A DNA stretch of 34,598 nucleotides from Cytophagales bacterium CG12_big_fil_rev_8_21_14_0_65_40_12 (lineage in GTDB: Bacteria; Bacteroidota; Bacteroidia; Cytophagales; Cyclobacteriaceae). The DNA is taken from contig PCUU01000045.1 in NCBI GenBank assembly GCA_002786855.1, forward strand, positions 1-34,598. The letters run 5' to 3'. This document shows positions 17,008-23,870 of the stretch, piece by piece (positions within the stretch are counted from its first letter, which is position 1; every line of letters starts with the position of its first letter). The translations under genes were made by a program, and so were the position numbers. The notes under the pieces are model-generated. The model searched no databases. It saw only the letters and a list, made by a program, of their open reading frames with translations, and was not told where the DNA came from.

Positions 17008-17039
17008 AAAAAAAAAGCCCGACTCTTTCGAACCGGGCT
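17008..17039 (-). terminator. attenuator terminator upstream of the aro unit
   Basis: On the minus strand, AGCCCGGTTC (17039-17030) pairs with GAGTCGGGCT (17025-17016) over ten positions, two of them G-U, closing a GAAA tetraloop. A run of nine T follows (17016-17008). It lies between the leader peptide stop (17061) and the DAHP synthase start (16993), so termination here would silence all three genes. Alternative pairings exist. GAGCCTG (17079-17073) can pair with the right arm at 17021-17015. CTTTAGAAC (17100-17092) can pair with GTTCGAAAG (17033-17025) with one mismatch. Confidence 0.85.
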
Positions 17040-17060
17040 ATGAAATTTCTTTAAGTTTTT

Positions 17061-17138
17061 TCAATGTAAGCGCAGGCTCGATCTCTCGTGAGTTCTAAAG
17101 TAAAAGAAGTAATAAAAGAAGCCTGCTGTATTGATCAT
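17061..17138 (-). CDS. aromatic leader peptide of the aro attenuator
   Basis: A 25-codon reading frame starting with ATG at 17138 and ending with TGA at 17063-17061. After MINTAG comes FFYYFFYF, eight consecutive Phe/Tyr codons (17120-17097), then RTHERSSLRLH. The eight aromatic codons use both synonyms (TTC/TTT, TAT/TAC). The start is four bases after a near-consensus -7 box, so the transcript may begin at the start codon. Segment GCAGGCT (17126-17120), just before the aromatic run, is the exact complement of AGCCTGC (17078-17072) near the stop codon. A ribosome stalled on the aromatic run would cover the first and leave the second free. A ribosome at the stop codon would cover the second. 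This is the geometry of pheL/trpL-type attenuation. The peptide is too short for protein searches to find. Confidence 0.85.
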   Translation of the reverse strand: MINTAGFFYYFFYFRTHERSSLRLH

Positions 17139-17142
17139 GGCA

Positions 17143-17172
17143 TAAACTTAGGTATCTAATCCGTAAGTCAAA
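17143..17172 (-). promoter_or_regulatory. promoter of the attenuator-controlled aro unit
   Basis: On the minus strand, TTTG (17172-17169), an 18-base spacer, and TAAGTTTA (17150-17143) match TTTG-N19-21-TAnnTTTG with one base off the -7 box and a one-base-short spacer. It lies 33 bases after the stop of the upstream prephenate-dehydratase-like gene, giving the second unit its own start. Confidence 0.7.
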
Positions 17173-17204
17173 ACATTATTAATAAAATTTTTTGTGCAAT
17201 CGAT

Positions 17205-17744
17205 TTACCCCTCGATTAGTGTGAAGGTTGTTTTGTTGTCAGGATGATCTTCTATGTTTTCAGCAATAAGCAATAGATTATTTGTTTCGATCGCTTCTTT
17301 GCTAGAGATTACTGCTGCCGTTTTCTCGCGATTGTTCACTAACTCTTGAATTGCGCCAGCGGTACTGGTGCTTGATATAAAGGTGATGTGGCTATATTTA
17401 GAAAAGAACTTTTGAGTCTCTTTAATGGCCATGGTATGAGAATATATCTTGGTGATTTCTCTCAACGAAAGTGGCCGATTGCTTCCCAAGCACAGGTTGA
17501 CAGGCAAATCATATTCTTGAACAATCTTGAACTGGGCAGCTCTTATGCGTTCCAAGTTATTGCTCACCAATCCAGAGGCGTTGTTGCGCACTGCAATCAA
17601 TGCTTTTTTGATTTTCCCTTCTTTTAATGCTGTGAAGATGTCATCAAAATTATTGAAGAAGGAAAAGCTCAAATTGGGCAAGAAACGCTGCCTTGCAATG
17701 TCGTGATATGTGTTTTCGGGGCCGAGTAGTCCTAGGTCAGTCAT
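17205..17744 (-). CDS. degenerate prephenate-dehydratase-like protein lacking an ACT domain
   Basis: A 179-residue protein with the prephenate dehydratase fold and no C-terminal ACT domain. Recognisable segments are GLLGPENTYHDIA (canonical G-P-x-G-T/S-F/Y), ALIAVRNNASGLVSNN (canonical A-I-E-N-S-x-x-G), YSHTMAIKETQKFF (canonical S-H-P-x-A-L-x-Q-C), STSTAGAIQEL, and DNKTTFTLIEG (canonical N-x-T-R-F). The key residues are altered: Glu to Arg53, Gln to Glu or Lys near 108-110, and Arg to Thr173, while Asn54 and Thr172 remain. It is therefore probably inactive or altered in activity. Its ATG overlaps the stop of the upstream DAHP synthase by eight bases, so the two are translationally coupled. 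A role as a regulatory partner of the fused enzyme is inference. Confidence 0.75.
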   Translation of the reverse strand: MTDLGLLGPENTYHDIARQRFLPNLSFSFFNNFDDIFTALKEGKIKKALIAVRNNASGLVSNNLERIRAAQFKIVQEYDLPVNLCLGSNRPLSLREITKIYSHTMAIKETQKFFSKYSHITFISSTSTAGAIQELVNNREKTAAVISSKEAIETNNLLLIAENIEDHPDNKTTFTLIEG

Positions 17745-18834
17745 TTGTTTTCGATGCTTTGTCCGAATTAAATACGGAAGTCTGTATTCTTACGGATTGT
17801 TGGTGAATATGTCGATAAAGTTCGCGAATAAATTCTGGATCTAGGTTTAAAGATTTTGCCCATTCTGATCTCGACTGCAAAATCTCTTTCCAACGGCTGA
17901 TTTGAAAAATGGCAACGTTGTTTTCTTTTTTATAATCACCAATTTTTTCCACCAGACTTAAGCGGGTTGCGATGGCTTCTAAAATTTCTCTGTCGGCTTG
18001 GTCGATTTGTTCTCTGATGATTTCAAGTTGATTAATAATGCTTTCATCATTGAAAGCATGTTCCCGAAGGATCAATTGATCCAAAAGTATTGTGAAATTG
18101 GCAGGAGTGAGTTGTTGTTGGCTATCGCTCAAGGCATTGTCAGGGTCAAAATGCGTTTCGATCATTAGGCCATCATAGTCTAAATCAAGCGCCCTTTGAG
18201 AAAGTTCGCCAATCAAAGCCCTTTTTCCGCCCATATGGCTCGGATCGCAAATCATTGGGATGTTTGGAAATTCACTTTTGAATTCCATGGCAATTTGCCA
18301 AAATGGGGTATTCCTGTATTTACTAGGTTGAAAAGTTTGAAAGCCTCTATGGATTGCGCCCAATTGCTCAATGCCGTTTTTCACGAAGCGTTCAATGGCA
18401 CCTTTCCAAAGTGCCAATTCTGGATTGATTGGATTTTTAACGAATACAGGAATTTTCACGCCCTTTAAGGCATCTGCAATTTCTTGAACATTAAATGGGT
18501 TCACAGTGGTCCTTGCGCCAATCCAAACCATAGATACGTCATTTTTCAATGCAATTTCAACATGTTCTGCCGTGGCCACTTCGGTAGCAAACTTGATATT
18601 AAAAACAGATTTAGCCTCTTCAATCCATTCAAAAGCGGCTTCTCCCATGCCCTCAAAAGAGCCTGGCCGGGTTCGGGGTTTCCAAATGCCACCACGCACA
18701 TAATCTAGTTTGGCCAATGGGAGTCCCTCTAAAGTAGAGAAGAGTTGTTCCTTACTTTCTACACTACAGGGTCCCGCTATGATTAGTGGTTTAGTACGGT
18801 TCAAAGGCCGTTTATCTAAGCTCTTTTCGGACAT
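17737..18834 (-). CDS. bifunctional DAHP synthase / chorismate mutase (first copy)
   Basis: A 365-residue paralogue of the protein at 15899-16993 with the same two-domain order. The DAHP synthase part (about residues 15-255) has IIAGPCSVES, GIWKPRTRPGSFEG, WIGARTTVNPFNVQ, FVKNPINPELALW, MICDPSHMGGKRA and METHFDPDNALSDS. The chorismate mutase part (about 268-350) has IREQIDQADREILEAIATRL and KKENN. All active-site segments are present in both copies. This copy is not preceded by a leader peptide with aromatic codons. It is transcribed from a -7 box at 18862-18869 and shares an operon with the prephenate-dehydratase-like gene. Two copies suggest separate regulation or different end-product sensitivity. 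Confidence 0.9.
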   Translation of the reverse strand: MSEKSLDKRPLNRTKPLIIAGPCSVESKEQLFSTLEGLPLAKLDYVRGGIWKPRTRPGSFEGMGEAAFEWIEEAKSVFNIKFATEVATAEHVEIALKNDVSMVWIGARTTVNPFNVQEIADALKGVKIPVFVKNPINPELALWKGAIERFVKNGIEQLGAIHRGFQTFQPSKYRNTPFWQIAMEFKSEFPNIPMICDPSHMGGKRALIGELSQRALDLDYDGLMIETHFDPDNALSDSQQQLTPANFTILLDQLILREHAFNDESIINQLEIIREQIDQADREILEAIATRLSLVEKIGDYKKENNVAIFQISRWKEILQSRSEWAKSLNLDPEFIRELYRHIHQQSVRIQTSVFNSDKASKTND

Positions 18835-18861
18835 GGATCAATCGTTTGCTTATCGTCATAA

Positions 18862-18869
18862 CAAAGGTA
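18862..18869 (-). promoter_or_regulatory. -7 box of the first DAHP synthase operon
   Basis: On the minus strand TACCTTTG (forward CAAAGGTA) matches TAnnTTTG exactly, 27 bases before the ATG at 18834. The -33 element is weak. It faces away from the proline dehydrogenase -7 box 20 bases further along, so the two promoters overlap. Confidence 0.55.
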
Positions 18870-18889
18870 GGAGACTATCTGTTTGTTAC

Positions 18890-18897
18890 TATATTTG
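18890..18897 (+). promoter_or_regulatory. -7 box of proline dehydrogenase
   Basis: TATATTTG matches TAnnTTTG exactly and ends 11 bases before the ATG at 18909. Its position argues against the longer open frame from 18846. No proper -33 TTG is visible. Confidence 0.55.
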
Positions 18898-18908
18898 CCC
18901 CTTCGAAT

Positions 18909-20105
18909 ATGGCTATGGAACTAAAAAAGTTTGTTGATTTTGACAACCTTACGAACGCCTTTGCAGCACGGACTGACGAGGCGTTGAAAAAGGCAAATTT
19001 TGTATTTTCAACAATGCAGTCGCCTACCTTGGTGAAGGTGGGTTCTCAACTCATGGAATTCTCTCTGAATGTTGGTCTTCCGGTGAAGGGATTAATTAAG
19101 AAAACCATTTTCAACCTTTTTTGCGGTGGCGAAACCTTAGATGGTTGTCAACGCGCTACAAATCAACTTGCTGCCTTTAATGTGGGGGCCATTTATGATT
19201 ATTCTGTCGAAGGAGAAAAGTCAGAAGAGGGTTTTGATGCCACCACAGAAGAGATTTTGAAGACCATTGAACGCGCTGGTCAATTTGAATTTATCCGCTT
19301 CTCTGCTTTTAAGGTGACAGGGTTGGCGCACTTTGATTTGCTGACCAAAATTCATGCAGGTGAGAAGTTGAGTAAAGAAGAGCAGGCGGCTTATGCGCGG
19401 GTGCATGATAGAGTAGACCGTATTTGCGCTTTAGCCAAGAAAATGGATGTCTCTGTATTGATTGATGCCGAAGAAACTTGGATTCAAAAGCCAATTACAG
19501 AAATTACGGTAGCCATGATGGCCAAATACAATACCGAAAAGGCACTGATTTACTATACTTTTCAAATGTACTGCCATGCCATGTTAGCCCATTTGAAAGA
19601 ACTGCATTTGCATTCAAAAGAAAATGGATACCGACTTGGTGCCAAATTAGTGCGTGGTGCATACATGGAAAAGGAAGCTGCCAGGGCTGAGGCGATGGGC
19701 TATGAAAATCCAATTCAACCCAGTAAAGAAGCCACCGACAGAGATTTCGACTTAGGCACTAAATATTGCATCGAACACATTCATGAAATTGGCCTTTTTG
19801 CTGGTTCTCATAATGAAAAGAGCAATTATTTAATCACCCATTATTTAGAAGAATTTGGATTACCAAGGAACGATCACCGCGTTTATTTCGGTCAACTTTT
19901 TGGCATGAGCGACCATATTTCTTTCAATTTGGCTGAGGCTGGGTTTAATGTGATCAAGTACGTGCCTTATGGCCCAATCAAAGCTACCATTCCTTACCTG
20001 ATTCGCAGGGCCAATGAAAATACGTCTGTAAAAGGACAAAGTGGAAGAGAGTTGACTTTGATTAGAAAAGAACGGGCGAGAAGGAAGGGACTAAAAAAAG
20101 GTTAA
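18909..20105 (+). CDS. proline dehydrogenase
   Basis: A 398-residue FAD-dependent enzyme oxidising proline to pyrroline-5-carboxylate, feeding electrons to quinones. The barrel strands contain FIRFSAFKVTGLAHFD, VSVLIDAEETWIQ and LGAKLVRGAYMEKE, the last holding the FAD- and substrate-contacting Arg-Gly. AGSHNEKSNYL and KYVPYGPIKATIPYLIRR follow, the last matching the conserved Y-x-P-Y-G-x(7)-Y-L-x-R-R-x-x-E-N signature, with ANENTSV behind it. It is the monofunctional type, without the P5C dehydrogenase domain of PutA. The start at 18909 is chosen because the -7 box at 18890 would lie inside any longer version. A strong terminator follows. Confidence 0.9.
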   Translation: MAMELKKFVDFDNLTNAFAARTDEALKKANFVFSTMQSPTLVKVGSQLMEFSLNVGLPVKGLIKKTIFNLFCGGETLDGCQRATNQLAAFNVGAIYDYSVEGEKSEEGFDATTEEILKTIERAGQFEFIRFSAFKVTGLAHFDLLTKIHAGEKLSKEEQAAYARVHDRVDRICALAKKMDVSVLIDAEETWIQKPITEITVAMMAKYNTEKALIYYTFQMYCHAMLAHLKELHLHSKENGYRLGAKLVRGAYMEKEAARAEAMGYENPIQPSKEATDRDFDLGTKYCIEHIHEIGLFAGSHNEKSNYLITHYLEEFGLPRNDHRVYFGQLFGMSDHISFNLAEAGFNVIKYVPYGPIKATIPYLIRRANENTSVKGQSGRELTLIRKERARRKGLKKG

Positions 20106-20140
20106 ACCAATAAGTTGCGGCCATATTTTGCTATAAATAA

Positions 20141-20175
20141 AAGCCTTAATTAGTATTCCAATTAAGGCTTTTTTT
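20141..20175. terminator. bidirectional terminator between proline dehydrogenase and the M56 gene
   Basis: The perfect 11-bp stem AAGCCTTAATT/AATTAAGGCTT has an 8-base loop. A T-run on the plus strand (20169-20175) and a T-rich flank on the minus strand let it serve both convergent genes. Confidence 0.9.
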
Positions 20176-20186
20176 GATGGACATCC

Positions 20187-21392
20187 TTATTTCTTAATTA
20201 GTACCTCGCTAGCTTCCTTTAAGGTAAACTTGATCATTGGCACTTCATTTATACTTTCGTGCTTTGTAATATTTACCCTTACATCCTCTCCCTTTATGTT
20301 TAAGTCATCAGGCATTTCTAAAATAGCGTCTTTTCCATAGATGCGCATTTTTTCCTTTATCTCGCGTAATGTCCCTGTCAATTTAACCTCCAAAACTTCA
20401 GGCTTAGGGCCTTGGTTATAGAAGTAAAACTTAACATTCTTAGAAGTATTCACTGTGTCCATTACATCTTCAGTAATCGTTTCGGATTTCACATTTAAAT
20501 CAACAGCAATTTCTTTGAATTCATCTACTAATGCAGGTTCAGCCACATCGGTACAAGCATAAGCAATTAATAATGTGCCTAAAATAGGCAAAGCGAGTAA
20601 CGGTTTTAATTTGTTCATGATATTTGAGTTTAATTGTTGTATCATTTTTAACCTTTTCTGAATTGGATGCTCATTGAAACCAGACAGAAGTGAGTTGTCA
20701 ATTTTTGATAAGGTAAATTGAAGTAATGAGCGTTCGTAACTTTTGGCATTAACATAGTTCACAACCTCTTGATCTGCGATGTACTCATGTTGCAGTCGAA
20801 TCGACTTCGCATACAGATAACTGATGGGATTGAACCATAAAATGCATTTGAGTAGCTCGAAAAGAAGAATATCCAAAGAATGCTTGCCATCAATATGGGC
20901 CAATTCATGCCTGATGATTTGATCCTTTAAATTTTGGTTCGCATTGAGTTCCTTTCCTATAAATATGGAGTTGAAGAAGCTAAAGGCTTCCATTCCTTCT
21001 ATTTCAATCACTTCGATTTGCCCACTTTTTAATGAAGGCCAATGGATGATTTTCTTCTTAACACCCATCAATTTATTCACAAGTAAGGCAATCGATATAA
21101 TCAGACCAGCGATATAAACTGTTGCTAAAATGGCTGTTGGGTTGGATGTTCCGTGGTCTAACAGAATGGTATGTCCGGGCAGATCCATCGCTCCAGATGC
21201 GATTTGTTCCTCTGCTTTCACAAAAGGCAAGCTGACTTGGATGCTCAGAAAAGGAATGATCAAAGAAGTCAGTACAGAAATTAGTAGGTAAATTCTGTTG
21301 ATAGAAAGGAGTTTCTGGTTCCTTAGAAACAACCAGTAAAAGCCATAGAAACTTGCCAAGCAAACGGACGATTCGAAAAGAAAATTATTCAT
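20187..21392 (-). CDS. BlaR1/MecR1-type M56 membrane metallopeptidase
   Basis: A 401-residue integral membrane zinc protease paired with a BlaI-type repressor. Helices are visible at about residues 5-22, 32-55 and 95-112. The cytoplasmic zinc site is HELAHIDGKHSLDIL (HExxH), followed by LKCILWFNPISYLYAKSIRLQHEYIADQ, split by the family's E-x-x-A-D motif. A fourth helix follows near residue 270 (LPILGTLLIAY). The C-terminal about 110 residues are probably periplasmic and are not a penicillin-binding sensor domain, so the signal is unlikely to be a beta-lactam bound as in BlaR1. On induction such proteases lead to repressor cleavage. It overlaps blaI by eight bases. Confidence 0.85.
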   Translation of the reverse strand: MNNFLFESSVCLASFYGFYWLFLRNQKLLSINRIYLLISVLTSLIIPFLSIQVSLPFVKAEEQIASGAMDLPGHTILLDHGTSNPTAILATVYIAGLIISIALLVNKLMGVKKKIIHWPSLKSGQIEVIEIEGMEAFSFFNSIFIGKELNANQNLKDQIIRHELAHIDGKHSLDILLFELLKCILWFNPISYLYAKSIRLQHEYIADQEVVNYVNAKSYERSLLQFTLSKIDNSLLSGFNEHPIQKRLKMIQQLNSNIMNKLKPLLALPILGTLLIAYACTDVAEPALVDEFKEIAVDLNVKSETITEDVMDTVNTSKNVKFYFYNQGPKPEVLEVKLTGTLREIKEKMRIYGKDAILEMPDDLNIKGEDVRVNITKHESINEVPMIKFTLKEASEVLIKK

Positions 21393-21744
21393 TGTCTTTG
21401 AGTTTTTTCATTAAGTCTTCTACCTGATCCACACTCAATTTTTTCTCTTGCACCATAAATGAGAAGAGCTTTTCGGCCGAGCCTTCAAAATGACTGCTTA
21501 AAAATCCATTGATGAAATTTTTAGTGTAAGCCTTCTTTTTTACCGCTGCGGAATACACAAAAGTGTTCCCCACCTTTTCTCGGGTTACAAAACCTTTGCC
21601 TTCTAAAAGTTTAATAAAGGTGCCTACCGTATTATAGGCTGGTTTTGGATCGGGCATTTGTTCGACAATGTCTTTGATAAACATCTTTTCGTTAGCCCAA
21701 ACGATCTGCATGATTTGCTCTTCTGCTTTTGTTAATTCTTTCAT
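21385..21744 (-). CDS. BlaI/MecI/CopY-family transcriptional repressor
   Basis: A 119-residue winged-helix dimeric repressor. The N-terminal wing-helix is in MKELTKAEEQIMQIVWANEK and AYNTVGTFIKLLEGKGFV, with the standard recognition helix, followed by the wing TREKVGNTFVYSA. The C-terminal half (FINGFLSSHFEGSAEKLF and beyond) is the dimerisation helix bundle. It is co-transcribed and overlapped with the M56 protease gene, the usual pair in which the protease relieves repression. Three 20-bp direct repeats abut its start codon (21745-21804) and are the likely autoregulatory operators. What else it regulates is not visible here. Confidence 0.9.
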   Translation of the reverse strand: MKELTKAEEQIMQIVWANEKMFIKDIVEQMPDPKPAYNTVGTFIKLLEGKGFVTREKVGNTFVYSAAVKKKAYTKNFINGFLSSHFEGSAEKLFSFMVQEKKLSVDQVEDLMKKLKDNE

Positions 21745-21804
21745 AACTCCTAATTCTTTCGGAAAACTCTTAAAACTTTCGGATAACTCCTAATTTTTTA
21801 GGAG
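21745..21804 (-). promoter_or_regulatory. triple 20-bp direct repeat, candidate BlaI-type operator array
   Basis: Three consecutive 20-base units (21745-21764, 21765-21784, 21785-21804) all begin AACTC(C/T)TAA. Units 1 and 2 share TTTCGGA. Unit 3 ends in a palindrome, CTCCTAA-TTTT-TTAGGAG (21787-21804). The units touch the blaI start codon. A 20-base period keeps sites on one helix face. The rest of the gap (21805-22049) holds a further CTTAGGAGTCC at about 21930 and no recognised gene. Confidence 0.7.
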
Positions 21805-22049
21805 AAAAATGTTTCAGTGGCCTTTAGATAACTTGTTTCCTTATTTTCCGCTTTAGCTTCTTAAACTTCATAAGTACGATTCTCGAGCCTCGAACTGCGA
21901 AAATCCAAAATCGTCCATCGTAAATGGTCCAACTTCTTAGGAGTCCAATTTAAGTCACTCTAAAAACTCAGGAACTTTCGATTCAGAGAGGTTTAATTGT
22001 TTAATAAATCTTATTGAATCGCTAAATTGCGCCTCGAAAAATTTAAGCA

Positions 22050-23768
22050 ATGCAGATTTTAAGCGAACAGGAAATTGTTAGAAGGCAAGAAAGGGAAGAA
22101 CTCCAACAGCTTGGTATTAACCCGTATCCATCAGAAACTTACGAGGTAACTGCGCTTTCGAAGGATATTTTGGAAAACTTCGAAAAGGAGCCTGAGCGCT
22201 TTAAGGAAATCACCATTGCGGGGAGAATGATGAGCCGTAGAATCATGGGTTCGGCCTCTTTTGCCGAAGTTCAGGATTCAGCCGGTAGAATTCAGGTCTA
22301 TGTGCGCAGAGATGATATTTGCCCAACTGAGGATAAAACCCTCTACAATACGGTATTCAAAAAAACCTTGAGCATTGGCGATTTTATCGGCATCAAAGGC
22401 TATGTATTCGTGACGCAAGTGGGAGAAATTTCAGTGCACGTTACTGAAATGAAAATATTAACGAAGGCGCTAAAGCCTTTGCCATTGCCTAAAACCGATG
22501 CAGAAGGCAAAATCCACGATGCCTTCACCGATCCAGAACAACGATACAGACAGCGTTATGTTGATTTGGTGGTGAATCCACATGTGAAAGAAGCTTTTAT
22601 CAAGCGCACGAAAATGGTGAATTCTATGCGTCAATTCTTGGCGGATAGAGGTTACCTAGAAGTAGAAACGCCAATTCTTCAGCCGCTTTATGGGGGTGCT
22701 GCTGCGCGACCTTTCAAAACGCATCACAATACTTTGGACATGACCCTCTATTTGCGAATTGCGAATGAGTTGTATCTGAAAAGATTGATCGTGGGTGGTT
22801 TCGATGGGGTTTTCGAATTCTCTAAAGACTTTAGAAACGAAGGAATGTCTCGTTTCCATAATCCAGAATTTACCCAAGTAGAGCTGTACGTAGCTTACAA
22901 AGATTACAATTGGATGATGGACATGGTGGAGGAAATGGTAGAGAAAGTGGCAATTGATCTTCATGGTACCACCAAAGTGCAAGTGGGTGAAAACCTGATC
23001 GATTTCGCCAGACCTTGGAAGCGTTACACCATGTTCGAAGCCATTGAGCACTTTACTGGAATTGATATTTCTGCAATGGATGAAGCTGAGCTGAGAGAAA
23101 CAGCGAAAAAGCTAAAAGTGGACACTGACGATTCGATGGGTAAAGGAAAACTGATCGATGAAATTTTTGGAGAGCATTGCGAAGGCAAATTGATTCAGCC
23201 GACATACATCACCGATTATCCAGTGGAAATGTCGCCTTTGGCGAAAAAGCACAGGACCAAGGAAGGCTTGGTAGAAAGATTCGAAGCCATTTGTAATGGT
23301 AAAGAAATTTGTAATGCCTTCTCTGAGCTGAACGACCCTATCGATCAAAGAGAACGATTTGAAGAGCAATTGGAGTTAGGTAAAAGAGGGGATGACGAAG
23401 CCATGACCCTTGACGAAGATTTCCTCCGTGCTTTGGAATATGGTATGCCGCCAACAGCAGGTTTGGGCATTGGTATTGATCGTTTGTCCATGATCATGAC
23501 CAATTCTAATTCCATCCAAGATGTGTTGTTCTTCCCTCAAATGAAACCAGAGAAGAAAGCCAAAATGACTACCGATGAGGAGTTTGTAGCGCATGGTGTG
23601 CGGTTGGAATTGGTGCAAATCTTAAGAAAACTGAACATCAATACCCTCAATCAATTGAAGGAGCAAACCGCTTCTAAATTGTTGAATGATTTAGGCGGCA
23701 TGAGAAAAAAGCTGAAACTTCAGGATGTTGCGGCAGCTACTTTAGACGAGATTCAAGGCTGGTTGTAA
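22050..23768 (+). CDS. lysS: lysyl-tRNA synthetase (class II) with C-terminal extension
   Basis: A 572-residue class II enzyme charging tRNA-Lys. The N-terminal OB-fold anticodon-binding domain runs to about residue 150 ([20 protein letters not shown]). Catalytic motif 1 precedes [18 protein letters not shown]. Motif 2 is [18 protein letters not shown]. Motif 3 is [19 protein letters not shown] near residue 475. The protein then continues about 65 residues past the usual end of about 505, as a charged helical domain ([15 protein letters not shown], then [16 protein letters not shown]). That extension resembles a helix-hairpin-helix-like appendage seen in Bacteroidota enzymes. There is no T-box or other recognisable leader upstream. 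A strong terminator follows. Confidence 0.95.
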   Translation: MQILSEQEIVRRQEREELQQLGINPYPSETYEVTALSKDILENFEKEPERFKEITIAGRMMSRRIMGSASFAEVQDSAGRIQVYVRRDDICPTEDKTLYNTVFKKTLSIGDFIGIKGYVFVTQVGEISVHVTEMKILTKALKPLPLPKTDAEGKIHDAFTDPEQRYRQRYVDLVVNPHVKEAFIKRTKMVNSMRQFLADRGYLEVETPILQPLYGGAAARPFKTHHNTLDMTLYLRIANELYLKRLIVGGFDGVFEFSKDFRNEGMSRFHNPEFTQVELYVAYKDYNWMMDMVEEMVEKVAIDLHGTTKVQVGENLIDFARPWKRYTMFEAIEHFTGIDISAMDEAELRETAKKLKVDTDDSMGKGKLIDEIFGEHCEGKLIQPTYITDYPVEMSPLAKKHRTKEGLVERFEAICNGKEICNAFSELNDPIDQRERFEEQLELGKRGDDEAMTLDEDFLRALEYGMPPTAGLGIGIDRLSMIMTNSNSIQDVLFFPQMKPEKKAKMTTDEEFVAHGVRLELVQILRKLNINTLNQLKEQTASKLLNDLGGMRKKLKLQDVAAATLDEIQGWL

Positions 23769-23794
23769 AGATTAGAAAAAGCTAAAAATTAGAA

Positions 23795-23824
23795 AGCCAT
23801 TTTGCGAAAGCGAAATGGTTTTTT
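23795..23824. terminator. intrinsic terminator after lysS
   Basis: CCATTTTGC pairs with GCGAAATGG around a GAAA tetraloop. The stem is nine pairs, one of them T-G, and continues as A/T pairing into a T-run at 23819-23824. It is convergent with the DUF4238-like gene, whose end lies 46 bases beyond. Confidence 0.9.
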
Positions 23825-23870
23825 GGTTTCTTAAATATTGGAAGGGGTTTGTGTTTTAAGCAGTTCTTTG

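Noticed and set aside
16530-17054. A 174-codon plus-strand frame antisense to the second DAHP synthase gene.
   Set aside because: It is fully inside the strongly supported minus-strand gene and attenuator, and its translation resembles no protein.
18838-18856. A second leader peptide upstream of the first DAHP synthase gene (ATG on the minus strand just after TACCTTTG).
   Set aside because: The frame has no aromatic codon run, overlaps the DAHP synthase start, and no terminator lies in the 74-base gap.
21805-22049. A T-box or lysine riboswitch upstream of lysS.
   Set aside because: No T-box sequence, terminator or conserved lysine-riboswitch core can be seen, and T-boxes are not expected in this phylum.
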